From an uncultured Muribaculaceae bacterium (lineage in GTDB: Bacteria; Bacteroidota; Bacteroidia; Bacteroidales; Muribaculaceae): a stretch of 46,575 nt of DNA. The position numbers and the translations under genes were made by a program. How positions within the stretch are numbered: the stretch's first letter is position 1; each line of letters opens with the position of its first letter. Location of the stretch: the NCBI GenBank assembly GCA_910587475.1, contig CAJUMR010000019.1, forward strand, positions 1-46,575, written 5' to 3'. Positions 1-8,392 of this stretch are shown piece by piece. A model generated the notes under the pieces. The model saw nothing but the letters and a program-made list of their open reading frames with translations. It was not told the origin of the DNA and searched no databases.

Positions 1-2
1 AA

Positions 3-38
3 GAAAGACCGCTAACTCATTGAGAATTAGCGGTCTTC
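3..38 (-). terminator. Intrinsic terminator of tRNA-Phe
   Basis: A 10-bp perfect inverted repeat (6-15 with 27-36, AGACCGCTAA/TTAGCGGTCT) lies directly downstream of the tRNA in its own direction. Read on the minus strand the hairpin is followed by a T-rich stretch (TTTCTT), the usual form of an intrinsic terminator. Confidence 0.85.
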
Positions 39-40
39 TG

Positions 41-113
41 TGGTGCCACCAGGATTCGAACCGGGGACACACGGATTTTCAGTCCGATGCTCTACCAACT
101 GAGCTATGGCACC
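41..113 (-). tRNA. tRNA-Phe (anticodon GAA)
   Basis: On the minus strand the sequence folds as a full cloverleaf of 73 nt. The acceptor stem pairs GGTGCCA (113-107) with TGGCACC (48-42), with discriminator A at 41. The D arm carries AGCTCAGTTGGTAGAGC, the anticodon loop reads CTGAAAA with GAA in the anticodon position, and the T arm has GGTTCGAATCC. The 3' CCA is not encoded, since the next bases read CAG. Its own promoter and terminator flank it, so it is probably a single-gene unit. Confidence 0.97.
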
Positions 114-134
114 ATCGTTTTGCTTTTTGCGTTG

Positions 135-165
135 CAAAGTTAGGAGTTTTTTTTTGATTGTGCAA
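135..165 (-). promoter_or_regulatory. Bacteroidetes-type promoter for tRNA-Phe
   Basis: The minus strand has TAACTTTG (142-135), matching the Bacteroidetes -7 element TAnnTTTG. A TTG at 165-163 lies 20 bases upstream, as expected for the -33 element. The tRNA 5' end is 22 bases below the -7 box. An A-run lies within the spacer. Confidence 0.75.
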
Positions 166-244
166 GTTTTAATGGATGTTTTTATCTTGCGTTTTTTGAG
201 ACATGGCGGACAGACCGGAGGTAGCAGTCTGAGGTTCAAGCATG

Positions 245-2068
245 TCAGCGGTTGTCTTCATTGATAAATTTTTCGATCTCTTCGATAAAGGCAAGTCCGA
301 AACGGGCGCATTTCTTCTCCCCCACTCCGTAGACTTCGGCAAATTGGGCGAGTGTGCGCGGACGCCGCCGCGACATGTCGTCCAATGTTGCATCGCTGAA
401 AATGAGGTAAGGCGGAAAGCCTTCTTTCGTGGCGATGGCCTTTCGCAACTGTTTGAGACGCGACAGGAGTCCGGCCGAATGCGGGGCGGTAGATTTTTGT
501 TTGTTGCCCGCAGCTTTTGGGGCCTGTGGCTCCACGTCTGACAGTTGGACCGCGACTTTGCCGTGGAGTGCATCGCGGCCGTAGGCTGTAACCTTAAGGT
601 GATTGGCTTCGTTGTAGGCTATTTCGAAGATACCGTATTGGATCATCTGCGATATATAGTCGTTCCAACGTTTAAGCGGGATGTCGCTTCCTGCGCCGAA
701 TGTCTTTATTTTGTCGAAACCGGCCGCCCGGATATCGGCTCTTGCAATGCCGACAAGTATGTCGGCGAGCGAGTATGCCCCGACCCGCTCACAGCAACGG
801 ATGGATGCGCTTACGGCTTTTTGCACAGCAACAGTGCCGTCGAAGCGATGTGGAGGGTTGGTGCAGATGTCGCAGTTTCCGCAGTCGTGGTCGTAGATCT
901 CGCTGAAGTAACTCAGAAGTGTGCGACGACGGCAGACAGGCGACTGTACATAGCGGAGCATGCGGTCAAGTTTCTCTCTGTTGACAAGCTGGCGGCCCGA
1001 CTCGTCGGCGAAAGCTTTCAGGGTGTGGAGGTCGCCAAGAGAGTAGAACATCAGTGCTTCAGCCGGGAGACCGTCGCGTCCGGCGCGCCCCACTTCCTGA
1101 TAGTAAGCTTCGATGTTGGGCGAGAGGTTGTTGTGAACCACCCATCGTATGTTGCTTTTGTCTATGCCCATGCCGAATGCTACGGTGGCGCAGACAACCG
1201 AGGCGTCGCCGTTGAGAAAGTCATTCTGCGCCTTGATTCTGGCGGCGGCCGACATGCCTGCGTGGTAGCATACAGCTTTGTGGCCCCTGCGCACGAGTTC
1301 GGCAGTCATGGTTTCGGCTCCTGCGCGGGAAAGGCAGTAGACGATGCCTGAATCGTCGGGGTATCGGTCGATGAAGCGTTCGATGGCGGCGATGCGTCCT
1401 GCCTTACCGGGATTTGGCCTCACGGTGAGGCTTATATTGGGCCTGTCAAACGACCCGATGTGGCAGAACGGTTTGTTGAGTTTGAGTTGCGCTGCGATGT
1501 CGTCGCGCGTGAGTCTGTCGGCTGTGGCAGTGAGGGCGATGACCGGGGTTGCCGGAAAAAGCTCTTTGATTCGAGCAAGTTCGGTGTAGACCGGGCGGAA
1601 ATCGTGGCCCCATTGAGATATGCAGTGGGCTTCGTCTATGGCAAAGAGGCAGATGTCGATCGAGCCTCTCCAGCGTTCGATGTCGAGCATCAGCCTTTCG
1701 GGCGAAACATAGAGCAGCTTGATGTAGCCTCGGGCAAGCTTGTCGAGTATCGTCCGACTCTGAGCGTCGGACAGATTGGAATGTAGCGCGGCTGCAGGTA
1801 TGCCGTTGGCAATCAATGCCGACACCTGATCGTCCATCAAGGCGATCAAAGGAGACACAACAATGGCACAACCATCGGCGAGCAGAGCAGGCATCTGGTA
1901 GCAGAGCGATTTTCCACCGCCTGTCGGCATGAGCACCACGGCGTCGCGTCGTGAGGCGACGGCCTTGATGATTTCGAGCTGACCGGGGCGAAAGCCGGTG
2001 TAGCCGTAAAAGCGTTTGAGCAGTGCAAGCGCGTTGCTTGCGATCAGGTCATTGTCGGTCATTTTCAT
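245..2068 (-). CDS. recQ: ATP-dependent DNA helicase RecQ
   Basis: A 607-aa RecQ helicase: it unwinds DNA 3' to 5' in recombination and fork repair in the cytoplasm. In order one sees the Q-like FRPGQ motif (26-30), Walker A MPTGGGKS (47-54), the DEAH box (145-148), the TATAD motif III (180-184), the QEVGRAGRDG motif VI, a zinc-binding cysteine cluster (a lone C, then CGNCDIC), a winged-helix RQC region and a C-terminal HRDC domain ending the protein. Length and domain order are those of full-length bacterial RecQ. Start ATG at 2068; a second ATG two codons later is equally possible. It lies 78 bases downstream of glnN on the same strand, with a strong hairpin between them, so co-transcription is uncertain. 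Confidence 0.95.
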   Translation of the reverse strand: MKMTDNDLIASNALALLKRFYGYTGFRPGQLEIIKAVASRRDAVVLMPTGGGKSLCYQMPALLADGCAIVVSPLIALMDDQVSALIANGIPAAALHSNLSDAQSRTILDKLARGYIKLLYVSPERLMLDIERWRGSIDICLFAIDEAHCISQWGHDFRPVYTELARIKELFPATPVIALTATADRLTRDDIAAQLKLNKPFCHIGSFDRPNISLTVRPNPGKAGRIAAIERFIDRYPDDSGIVYCLSRAGAETMTAELVRRGHKAVCYHAGMSAAARIKAQNDFLNGDASVVCATVAFGMGIDKSNIRWVVHNNLSPNIEAYYQEVGRAGRDGLPAEALMFYSLGDLHTLKAFADESGRQLVNREKLDRMLRYVQSPVCRRRTLLSYFSEIYDHDCGNCDICTNPPHRFDGTVAVQKAVSASIRCCERVGAYSLADILVGIARADIRAAGFDKIKTFGAGSDIPLKRWNDYISQMIQYGIFEIAYNEANHLKVTAYGRDALHGKVAVQLSDVEPQAPKAAGNKQKSTAPHSAGLLSRLKQLRKAIATKEGFPPYLIFSDATLDDMSRRRPRTLAQFAEVYGVGEKKCARFGLAFIEEIEKFINEDNR

Positions 2069-2074
2069 TAAGAT

Positions 2075-2106
2075 CGTAGGCCGCCTGCCGAGGTAGGCGG
2101 CCTACG
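2075..2106 (-). terminator. 12-bp hairpin between glnN and recQ
   Basis: A perfect 12-bp inverted repeat (2075-2086 with 2095-2106) with an 8-base loop fills the glnN-recQ gap. No clear T-tract follows on the minus strand, so it may be a factor-dependent or partial terminator for glnN, or an mRNA end-protecting structure. It ends only 6 bases before the recQ start codon. Confidence 0.55.
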
Positions 2107-2146
2107 GAATCGTAGTTGTTATGTTTGCTAAATCGATAGTGAGGGA

Positions 2147-4336
2147 TCAGCGGATGAAGAGCAGTTCGCGGTATTTCGGCAGCGGCCACATCTCGTTGTC
2201 GACCATCAGTTCGAGTTTGTCGATATGATAGCGGATGACATCCATGTGTGGCACTACGTTGTCGTGGTATGCGACAGCTTTGTCACGCTCGCTGTCGATC
2301 TTGTTGGCCACGCGCCGGGCATCGACCATCGCTGCGACCTCGTCCTTGATCAACCGCATGTGATGGGCGAGTTTCTCGACTGTCGCAAGTTCGTCGGCAA
2401 GAATATCTTCGCTCTTTTCAGCCGAGAAAATTGACTTGACGCGCACGATGTTGTCGAGCAATATCGACTGGTAGCGGAGCGCTACGGGTATGATGTGGTT
2501 GATGGCGAGGTCGCCGAGCACACGTGCCTCGATCTGGACTTTCTTAGTGTACATCTCCCACTTCACTTCATTGCGCGCTGCGAGTTCGACCTCCGAGAGG
2601 ACGTTGGTAAGACGGAACATTTCGGTTGTCGACGGCTTCATGTAGGCATCGAAAATCAGCGGCACACTTGTCTCGCAGTCGAGTCCGCGGCGGGCTGCCT
2701 CTTCTTTCCATTCGTCAGAGTAGCCGTTGCCGTCGAAGTGGATAGCTTTGCTCTCTTTGATGAGGGTTCTTATTTCTTCGAGAAGCGCGTGATTGAGAGT
2801 CTCGCCAGCGGCCATGCGTGCATCGACCTTCGATTTGAATTCGGTAAGCTGTTCGGCGACGGCGGCATTGAGCACAATCATGGCCGCACCGCAGTTGGCC
2901 GACGATCCGACGGCACGGAATTCAAAGCGGTTGCCGGTGAAAGCAAATGGCGATGTGCGATTGCGGTCGGTGTTGTCGAGCTTGAGTTGCGGGATCTGTG
3001 CAACTTTCAGATCGAGGCCTTCGCGCGAGTCGAGATCGGTGAGTTCGGCCGTTGTGGCGTGTTCGATCATGTCGAGTATGCCTGCGAGCTGCGAACCTGT
3101 GAATATCGAGATTATTGCGGGGGGAGCTTCGTTGGCTCCGAGACGGTGGGCGTTGTTTGCCGACATGATCGACGCTTTGAGCAAAGCGTTGTGCTTGTGG
3201 ACTGCGGCCATGACATTGACCACAAATGTGACGAAGCGCAGGTTGTCTTTGTCTGTCTTGCCTGGAGCAAACAGGAGAGTGCCGGTGTCGGTGCCGAGAC
3301 TCCAGTTGTTATGTTTGCCCGAACCGTTGATGCCTGCAAAGGGTTTTTCGTGGAGCAACACTCTGAAATGATGGCGACGGGCCACCTCTGCCATCACAGT
3401 CATCAACAGCTGATTGTGGTCGTTGGCAAGATTACATTCCTCGAATATCGGAGCAAGTTCGAACTGGTTGGGAGCGACCTCGTTGTGGCGAGTCTTGGCT
3501 GGTATGCCAAGCTTATGCGCCTCAAGTTCGAGATCGAGCATGAACGCTTCGACACGCGAAGGTATTGCTCCGAAATAATGGTCTTCGAGCTGCTGGTTCT
3601 TGGCCGACTCATGTCCCATGAGTGTGCGGCCAGTGAGCATAAGGTCGGGACGTGCGTTGTAGAGCGCTTCGTCGACGAGGAAGTACTCCTGTTCCCATCC
3701 GAGGAAGCACTTCACATGATTGACCTTATCGTCGAAATAGCGCGCGACCCCCGTAGCTGCCTTATCGACGCTGTTGAGGGCGCGCAGCAACGGAGTTTTA
3801 TAGTCGAGCGACTCACCGGTATAAGATATGAATATAGTTGGGATACAAAGGGTGTTGCCCATGATGAACGCAGGCGACGAAATGTCCCAGGCACTGTAGC
3901 CTCGGGCTTCAAATGTGTTGCGTATACCTCCGTTTGGAAAGCTTGATGCGTCAGGTTCCTGCTGCACCAACAGTTTGCCGTTGAATTTTTCAACGACACC
4001 ACCTTTGCCGTCATGCTCGACAAAGGCGTCGTGCTTTTCGGCAGTCGACTCTGTCAGGGGCTGAAACCAGTGAGTGTAATGGCGTGCACCATTGTCGATG
4101 GCCCAGCGTTTCATGCCTTCGGCAACACTGTCGGCCACTTCCATCGGCAGCGGTTCTTTGTTGTCGATGGCATTTATGAGAGCTTTGTAGGTGTCGGCAG
4201 GCAGATATTCAAACATTTTCTGACGGTTGAACACGTACTTGCCATAATACACTTCCGGTCTTTCTTTGGGCATCTCTACCGGTTCGGCTTTGCGGTTGAA
4301 AGCCTCGTCTACGACTTTAAATCTCAGTTGCGACAT
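2147..4336 (-). CDS. glnN: Glutamine synthetase type III (GlnN)
   Basis: A 729-aa glutamine synthetase of class III: it joins ammonia to glutamate using ATP, in the cytoplasm, forming large oligomers. The length of about 730 residues separates it from class I and II enzymes (350-470 aa) and matches the GlnN first described in Bacteroides fragilis. Visible hallmarks are the class III region NGGIRNTFEARGYSAWD, the catalytic stretch RHNEVAPNQFELAP, the KPFAGINGSGKHNNWSL ATP/glutamate region and NRTSPFAFTGNRFEFRAVGS. Start ATG at 4336 opens MSQLRFKV. A -7 box about 195 bases upstream suggests its own promoter and a long leader. No PII or amt gene adjoins it in the window. Confidence 0.96.
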   Translation of the reverse strand: MSQLRFKVVDEAFNRKAEPVEMPKERPEVYYGKYVFNRQKMFEYLPADTYKALINAIDNKEPLPMEVADSVAEGMKRWAIDNGARHYTHWFQPLTESTAEKHDAFVEHDGKGGVVEKFNGKLLVQQEPDASSFPNGGIRNTFEARGYSAWDISSPAFIMGNTLCIPTIFISYTGESLDYKTPLLRALNSVDKAATGVARYFDDKVNHVKCFLGWEQEYFLVDEALYNARPDLMLTGRTLMGHESAKNQQLEDHYFGAIPSRVEAFMLDLELEAHKLGIPAKTRHNEVAPNQFELAPIFEECNLANDHNQLLMTVMAEVARRHHFRVLLHEKPFAGINGSGKHNNWSLGTDTGTLLFAPGKTDKDNLRFVTFVVNVMAAVHKHNALLKASIMSANNAHRLGANEAPPAIISIFTGSQLAGILDMIEHATTAELTDLDSREGLDLKVAQIPQLKLDNTDRNRTSPFAFTGNRFEFRAVGSSANCGAAMIVLNAAVAEQLTEFKSKVDARMAAGETLNHALLEEIRTLIKESKAIHFDGNGYSDEWKEEAARRGLDCETSVPLIFDAYMKPSTTEMFRLTNVLSEVELAARNEVKWEMYTKKVQIEARVLGDLAINHIIPVALRYQSILLDNIVRVKSIFSAEKSEDILADELATVEKLAHHMRLIKDEVAAMVDARRVANKIDSERDKAVAYHDNVVPHMDVIRYHIDKLELMVDNEMWPLPKYRELLFIR

Positions 4337-4489
4337 AAGCGTTAGCGATTAGTTTTTTGTAAGGGTTGAAATTTTCGATCTCTCTAATGGTTTCTGTTAA
4401 TCATCACTTTGAGATTGATTGGTCGGCCTCCGCTCATACTGCCGCAAGGCAATTAATTGGAGAACAACCTTATATGTCAATTTTCTCAA

Positions 4490-4539
4490 GACAGCCACAT
4501 TTCGCTTGAAAGGGCTGTCAGGTTTTCACTGCAAAGTTA
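4490..4539 (-). promoter_or_regulatory. Putative glnN promoter and 5' leader hairpin
   Basis: On the minus strand TAACTTTG (4539-4532) matches the -7 consensus TAnnTTTG; no good -33 element is visible at the right spacing. Just below it, in the predicted leader, a 7-bp inverted repeat (GACAGCC 4490-4496 with GGCTGTC 4513-4519, 16-base loop) could fold in the RNA. The rest of the 337-base gap to the next gene holds the terminator at 4603-4643 and no convincing gene. Confidence 0.45.
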
Positions 4540-4602
4540 TTATTTTTTTGACAACCGACGCATTGCTTCTATTATTTTTTTGCGCACCGCCGAGGATATA
4601 TG

Positions 4603-4643
4603 AAAAAAACGTCCGCCCCGACGCATCGATGGTCGGAGCGGAC
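4603..4643 (-). terminator. Intrinsic terminator of the glp operon
   Basis: A 12-bp stem with one G-U pair (4611-4622 with 4632-4643), a 9-base loop and a run of seven T on the minus strand (A-run 4603-4609) follows the HAD phosphatase by about 30 bases. This is a textbook intrinsic terminator ending the glpABCT-phosphatase transcript. Confidence 0.9.
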
Positions 4644-4673
4644 GCTATGGTCAAACAGCCTGCCGGGCTGCGG

Positions 4674-5537
4674 TCAGGCTTTTTTCGAAGCTATGAGCAA
4701 GTCTGCAAATGTGTCGACATTGTCGGCTGTGATCGGCGGTTGCGGATCTGAATTGACAGCTGTTTCGAGAGTCGTCTCACCCGAAAGGACAAGCACACCG
4801 AGAGCTCCGGCATTGCGGGCCATGGCTACGTCGGTGTAGATGCGGTCGCCACACATTGCTATCTCATCGGGACTGTAGCCGTAGCGGTCCATGATGCCGC
4901 GGAGCATGTCGGGATTGGGCTTGCCGATGACGATGTCGGGCTGACGGCCTGTGGCATGCTCGATGCACGCGCAGATGCTACCGCAGTCCACGAGGATGAC
5001 CGGCTGGTCGGTGGGACAAACGCGATCGGGGTTTGTCGCAATGTAGGGCACACCCTGTGATGCCCACCATGATGCACGGCAGAGACGGGGATAGACCAGA
5101 GTGGTGTCGAAGGCCACGACGAGCACATCAGGTCGATCGTCGGGATCGTCGGCACACATTTCGAAACCAGCGGCTTCAAACTCGCCCGTCATGCTCGGGG
5201 TGCCGAGCACGAAAAGCCTGTGGGCTTCGGGAAAGTGGGTTTTGATATAATCTATGGTGGCGACAGCCGTAGTGTAGACTTCGTCGCGTGTGGCCTCGAT
5301 GCCCATGCCGTGAAGCTTTTTCACGTAATCGTCGAGCGAACGTGTAGGATTATTGGTCAGGAACGAATAGCCTATGCCATTGTCTGATAATTTTTTCAGA
5401 AATCCTTTTGTCCAAGGGAACAGTTGCGATCCAAGATAGATAGTACCGTCCATGTCGAGAGCCACGTGCTTGATCTTGCGGCAAGCTTCAGAGAGCTGGG
5501 TGTCGCTCATCGGCGACATGTATTTATCGAATTGCAT
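4674..5537 (-). CDS. HAD-IIA family phosphatase (NagD/PGP-like)
   Basis: A 287-aa haloacid dehalogenase-type phosphatase of subfamily IIA. Motif I is DMDGT (28-32) with nucleophile D28 and acid/base D30. Motif II is TNN (61-63), a conserved lysine sits in IGKPNPDM, and motif IV is GDRIYTD. The cap lies between motifs II and III, as in NagD and phosphoglycolate/glycerol-3-phosphate phosphatases. The substrate cannot be read from sequence. Its place as the last gene of a glycerol-3-phosphate operon, 27 bases below glpT, suggests a sugar- or glycerol-phosphate, perhaps glycerol 3-phosphate itself or a damaged product. Start ATG at 5537 is the longest choice; ATGs at codons 7 and 10 are alternatives. 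An intrinsic terminator follows. Confidence 0.88.
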   Translation of the reverse strand: MQFDKYMSPMSDTQLSEACRKIKHVALDMDGTIYLGSQLFPWTKGFLKKLSDNGIGYSFLTNNPTRSLDDYVKKLHGMGIEATRDEVYTTAVATIDYIKTHFPEAHRLFVLGTPSMTGEFEAAGFEMCADDPDDRPDVLVVAFDTTLVYPRLCRASWWASQGVPYIATNPDRVCPTDQPVILVDCGSICACIEHATGRQPDIVIGKPNPDMLRGIMDRYGYSPDEIAMCGDRIYTDVAMARNAGALGVLVLSGETTLETAVNSDPQPPITADNVDTFADLLIASKKA

Positions 5538-5564
5538 TGTCAGAATCAGTTGAATATATTAGGA

Positions 5565-7070
5565 TTACATTGGTTCAATATTGTCGTCATAGCGTATGGC
5601 AGCAGCGCGTTCATAACCGTCGCGTGGCGCTTTCCACATCGAAAGAAGCACAAACAAGCCGATGATGGCAACGACGATGATGGTGTCGAACACCGATGTC
5701 CATCCAAAGATGTCGGCAACATAACCGACAAGGAGGCCTGAAGCACCCGAACCGAGGTAACCGATGATACCGGCAAGTCCATTGGCGCGAGCCGATGCCT
5801 CTTTGGTTGCCTGATTGCCGAGTTCGATGCCGATCAGAGCCTGCGGGCCATAGATGAAAAAGCCTGCACCTATGAGCACCATGGCAGTCACCGTGATGCC
5901 GGCGCTGTCGGGGAGGAAGCGGAAGATGGTCATAAACAGAGCAGCACCAAGCATGCAGACCACACACATGCGGTGGCCCTTGCCGTGGAAGATCTTGTCG
6001 GTGGCCCAACCGGCAAAGAGTGTGCCGACCACGCCTGCGATCTCAAACGCCGCTACCGTCCATCCGGCGCTCTCGATCGAGAGATTGCGGCTTTCGGTGA
6101 GGAATTTCGGGCCCCAGTCGAGAATGCCCATACGCACGACATATACAAAGAAGTTGGCGGCACAGAAAGTCCATACCCAACGGTTGGTCCACACCATCAC
6201 TTTTTCGAATTTTTTGCGTGCGCGCGGATCGGTTGTCTCTTTCAGATTGCCGAGGCCGGTGTCGGGAAGATCGGGAAGGCCCGCGTCTTTCGGCTCGTCG
6301 CGCAGCCCGAGGAAAATGAAGATGGCTCCGGCTGTGGCGATAGCGGCGGGAATCCAGAAGCACCAGCGCCATGCTCCGGCGTGGGCGGCATAGGAAGCGG
6401 CCTGCAGAGCTGCGTCGGCGGGAGCGACGCCATTTGCGCTGAGGTTCTCGACGATCCGGTGAATATAACCGGTGTCGCTGCTGAGATCAGTGCCGAGCGA
6501 ACCCATCACATAACCGCAGACAATCACAGCCATGGCGGCGCCGATCGAGTGAGAGCAGTTCCATATCGACATCTTTGTCGCAAGTTCCGACGGATGGATC
6601 CAGTGAGGCAGGATGCGGGCACACGGAGGATAGCCCATGCCCTGGAACCATTGGTTGATGATGATTATAAAACCCATGAACAGGACGAGAGTCTCGACCA
6701 TCCGCGGGCCATTGTCAATGCCGGTGATCCAGCTGCTGAAGTCTGCACCCCAACCGAACGCAAAGTTGGCTACTGCACACAGCAGAAGACCGAGAGCCAT
6801 CACCACACGTCCGCGGATGCGGTCGACGAGATAGCCGTTGATGAAACGCGAAAAGCCGTAGACGAGCGATCCGGCAAAAATGATCCAACCGAACGACTTG
6901 TTCGATATGCCGTATTCAGCCGTTAGACCGGGCATCGCCACGGAGAAGTTTTTACGGACGAAATAGAAGATGGCATATCCGACCATGGTCACGAGGATGG
7001 TCTTCATCTGCCAGTTTAAAAATTTTTTGCGCGACGGTCCGAGGACGTCATAAGCACTGTTTCTTGCCAT
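5565..7070 (-). CDS. glpT: Glycerol-3-phosphate transporter, GlpT-like MFS
   Basis: A 501-aa inner-membrane transporter of the organophosphate:phosphate antiporter family, expected to import glycerol 3-phosphate in exchange for phosphate. The N-terminal half shows the family pattern YFVRKNFSVAMPGL with the arginine that binds phosphate in E. coli GlpT, then GYLVDRIRGR and NQWFQGMGYPPCAR. About 12 hydrophobic segments are visible. It is somewhat longer than E. coli GlpT (452 aa), partly through a central loop around residues 250-290. It stands 62 bases below glpC on the same strand, which argues for glycerol 3-phosphate rather than hexose phosphate as substrate. Confidence 0.9.
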   Translation of the reverse strand: MARNSAYDVLGPSRKKFLNWQMKTILVTMVGYAIFYFVRKNFSVAMPGLTAEYGISNKSFGWIIFAGSLVYGFSRFINGYLVDRIRGRVVMALGLLLCAVANFAFGWGADFSSWITGIDNGPRMVETLVLFMGFIIIINQWFQGMGYPPCARILPHWIHPSELATKMSIWNCSHSIGAAMAVIVCGYVMGSLGTDLSSDTGYIHRIVENLSANGVAPADAALQAASYAAHAGAWRWCFWIPAAIATAGAIFIFLGLRDEPKDAGLPDLPDTGLGNLKETTDPRARKKFEKVMVWTNRWVWTFCAANFFVYVVRMGILDWGPKFLTESRNLSIESAGWTVAAFEIAGVVGTLFAGWATDKIFHGKGHRMCVVCMLGAALFMTIFRFLPDSAGITVTAMVLIGAGFFIYGPQALIGIELGNQATKEASARANGLAGIIGYLGSGASGLLVGYVADIFGWTSVFDTIIVVAIIGLFVLLSMWKAPRDGYERAAAIRYDDNIEPM

Positions 7071-7132
7071 AATGTGAGACGGATGTTATGGTGGTGATTA
7101 GATAATGATTGCGTAAATATAGTGTTAATAAA

Positions 7133-8389
7133 TCAATCGTGCAAACCGTTGGCGCGGCGTGTGGCATCGACGTCGAGAGCTTCAAACAGAATTTCCACCG
7201 GATTCTTGACCTTCAGCCCTGTCGACATCTCGATCTGCCATTTGCACGTTTCGCAATCGGTTGCGACGAAGTCGGGCGACACCCGGCCGATCTGATTGAA
7301 CAGCGGCGCACCGATAGCCTGCGAAGTCTCGTAATTCTCCTTTTTGAAACCATATGTGCCTGCAATTCCGCAGCAATTGGAGTCAAGAACCACAAGCTCA
7401 ACGCCCGGAATCATCGACAACATGTCGACCGAGTATTGAGTCAAGCCCATGCGCTCCATGTGGCAGGGTGTATGATAGGCGATACGGCGGCGATAGTCAT
7501 CGCGGAACACCAGTTTGACCTCTCCGCTCTCGACGAGACGGGCGAGATGTGCGACGGCCAGGGTGACCGACGATCTGATGTCGTCGTTCTTGAGTCCGAG
7601 GATGTGGGGATACTCATCGCGCATCGTGAAGCAACATGTGGAACTTGTGGCGACTACGGCTTCACTACCCGTAGCCAGAGCCTTGCGGATCGACTCAAGA
7701 TTGATCTTGGCGTCGCGTGTAGCTTCGGCGATGAGACGATTGGATATCTTGGCCACTCCGCAGCACTTCTCACGGTCGAGAAGGTCGACACCGATGCCGG
7801 CGGCATTGAAGAGACCGACGAACGCACGACCGAGAGCCGGATAGTTATAATTGACATAGCAGCCGTGGAAATAGCTCACACGACGCTTGAATTTCGACTG
7901 CTCCTGACGAGCCGAACGGTTGAACCATGTAACAAATCTGGTCGAAGTATATTTAGGGAATTGACGATGTCCGTCGATGCCGAGTGTGCGGTCCATAACC
8001 AGCTTGACCGGTTTCATGGCCAGAGCGGCATTGACCACCGGAGCGCATACGGTTGCGAGCGAACCCATCATGTCGGTTTCGGCGAGCATGGTGTCGCGCA
8101 ACGACGGCTTTGATTTGGTGTAAGTCAGGCGCGCAGAAAGTATCATGTCGCCAATTCTCACACCCGATGGGCATGCCACTTCACAACGTTTGCAATTGAG
8201 GCAATACTTGAACGCTTCGTCGAAAAACTCAGGATTTTTCAGACGATAACGCTCTCCGTCAGGACCGGCCTGTTTTGGGCCGGGATAACGAGGATTGATC
8301 GGAGTCACAGGACAATATGCCGTGCAAATGGTGCACTTGAGGCACTGTTCGAAATTGTGACTGCTTATATTTTCATTCTGTAAGTCCAT
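7133..8389 (-). CDS. glpC: Anaerobic glycerol-3-phosphate dehydrogenase subunit C
   Basis: A 418-aa iron-sulfur subunit that passes electrons from GlpAB to the quinone pool at the membrane. Two ferredoxin-like clusters are clear: C16, C19, C22, C26-P and C63, C66, C69, C73-P. The C-terminal half has two CCG-type domains (HGCYVNYNYP with REKCCG, then YHTPCHMERMG with DSNCCG), as in GlpC and heterodisulfide reductase-like subunits. It is close in length to E. coli GlpC (396 aa). It follows glpB by 3 bases, so the two are surely co-transcribed and perhaps translationally coupled. Confidence 0.94.
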   Translation of the reverse strand: MDLQNENISSHNFEQCLKCTICTAYCPVTPINPRYPGPKQAGPDGERYRLKNPEFFDEAFKYCLNCKRCEVACPSGVRIGDMILSARLTYTKSKPSLRDTMLAETDMMGSLATVCAPVVNAALAMKPVKLVMDRTLGIDGHRQFPKYTSTRFVTWFNRSARQEQSKFKRRVSYFHGCYVNYNYPALGRAFVGLFNAAGIGVDLLDREKCCGVAKISNRLIAEATRDAKINLESIRKALATGSEAVVATSSTCCFTMRDEYPHILGLKNDDIRSSVTLAVAHLARLVESGEVKLVFRDDYRRRIAYHTPCHMERMGLTQYSVDMLSMIPGVELVVLDSNCCGIAGTYGFKKENYETSQAIGAPLFNQIGRVSPDFVATDCETCKWQIEMSTGLKVKNPVEILFEALDVDATRRANGLHD

Positions 8390-8392
8390 AGG

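Noticed and set aside
2121..2137. TTTGCTAAATCGA near recQ, repeated at the glp operator region (about 11358-11370)
   Set aside because: Thirteen shared bases in a 46 kb window can occur by chance, and the recQ-side copy lacks the surrounding palindrome.
2495..3946. 483-codon open frame antisense to glnN
   Set aside because: It mirrors glnN codon by codon, has no recognisable domain, and glnN is a full-length conserved enzyme. The C-ending codon bias removes stops from the antisense frame.
4384..4437. 17-codon frame in the glnN leader on the minus strand, as a leader peptide
   Set aside because: Composition shows no run of regulatory codons and no terminator/antiterminator pair is visible; a frame this short is expected by chance.
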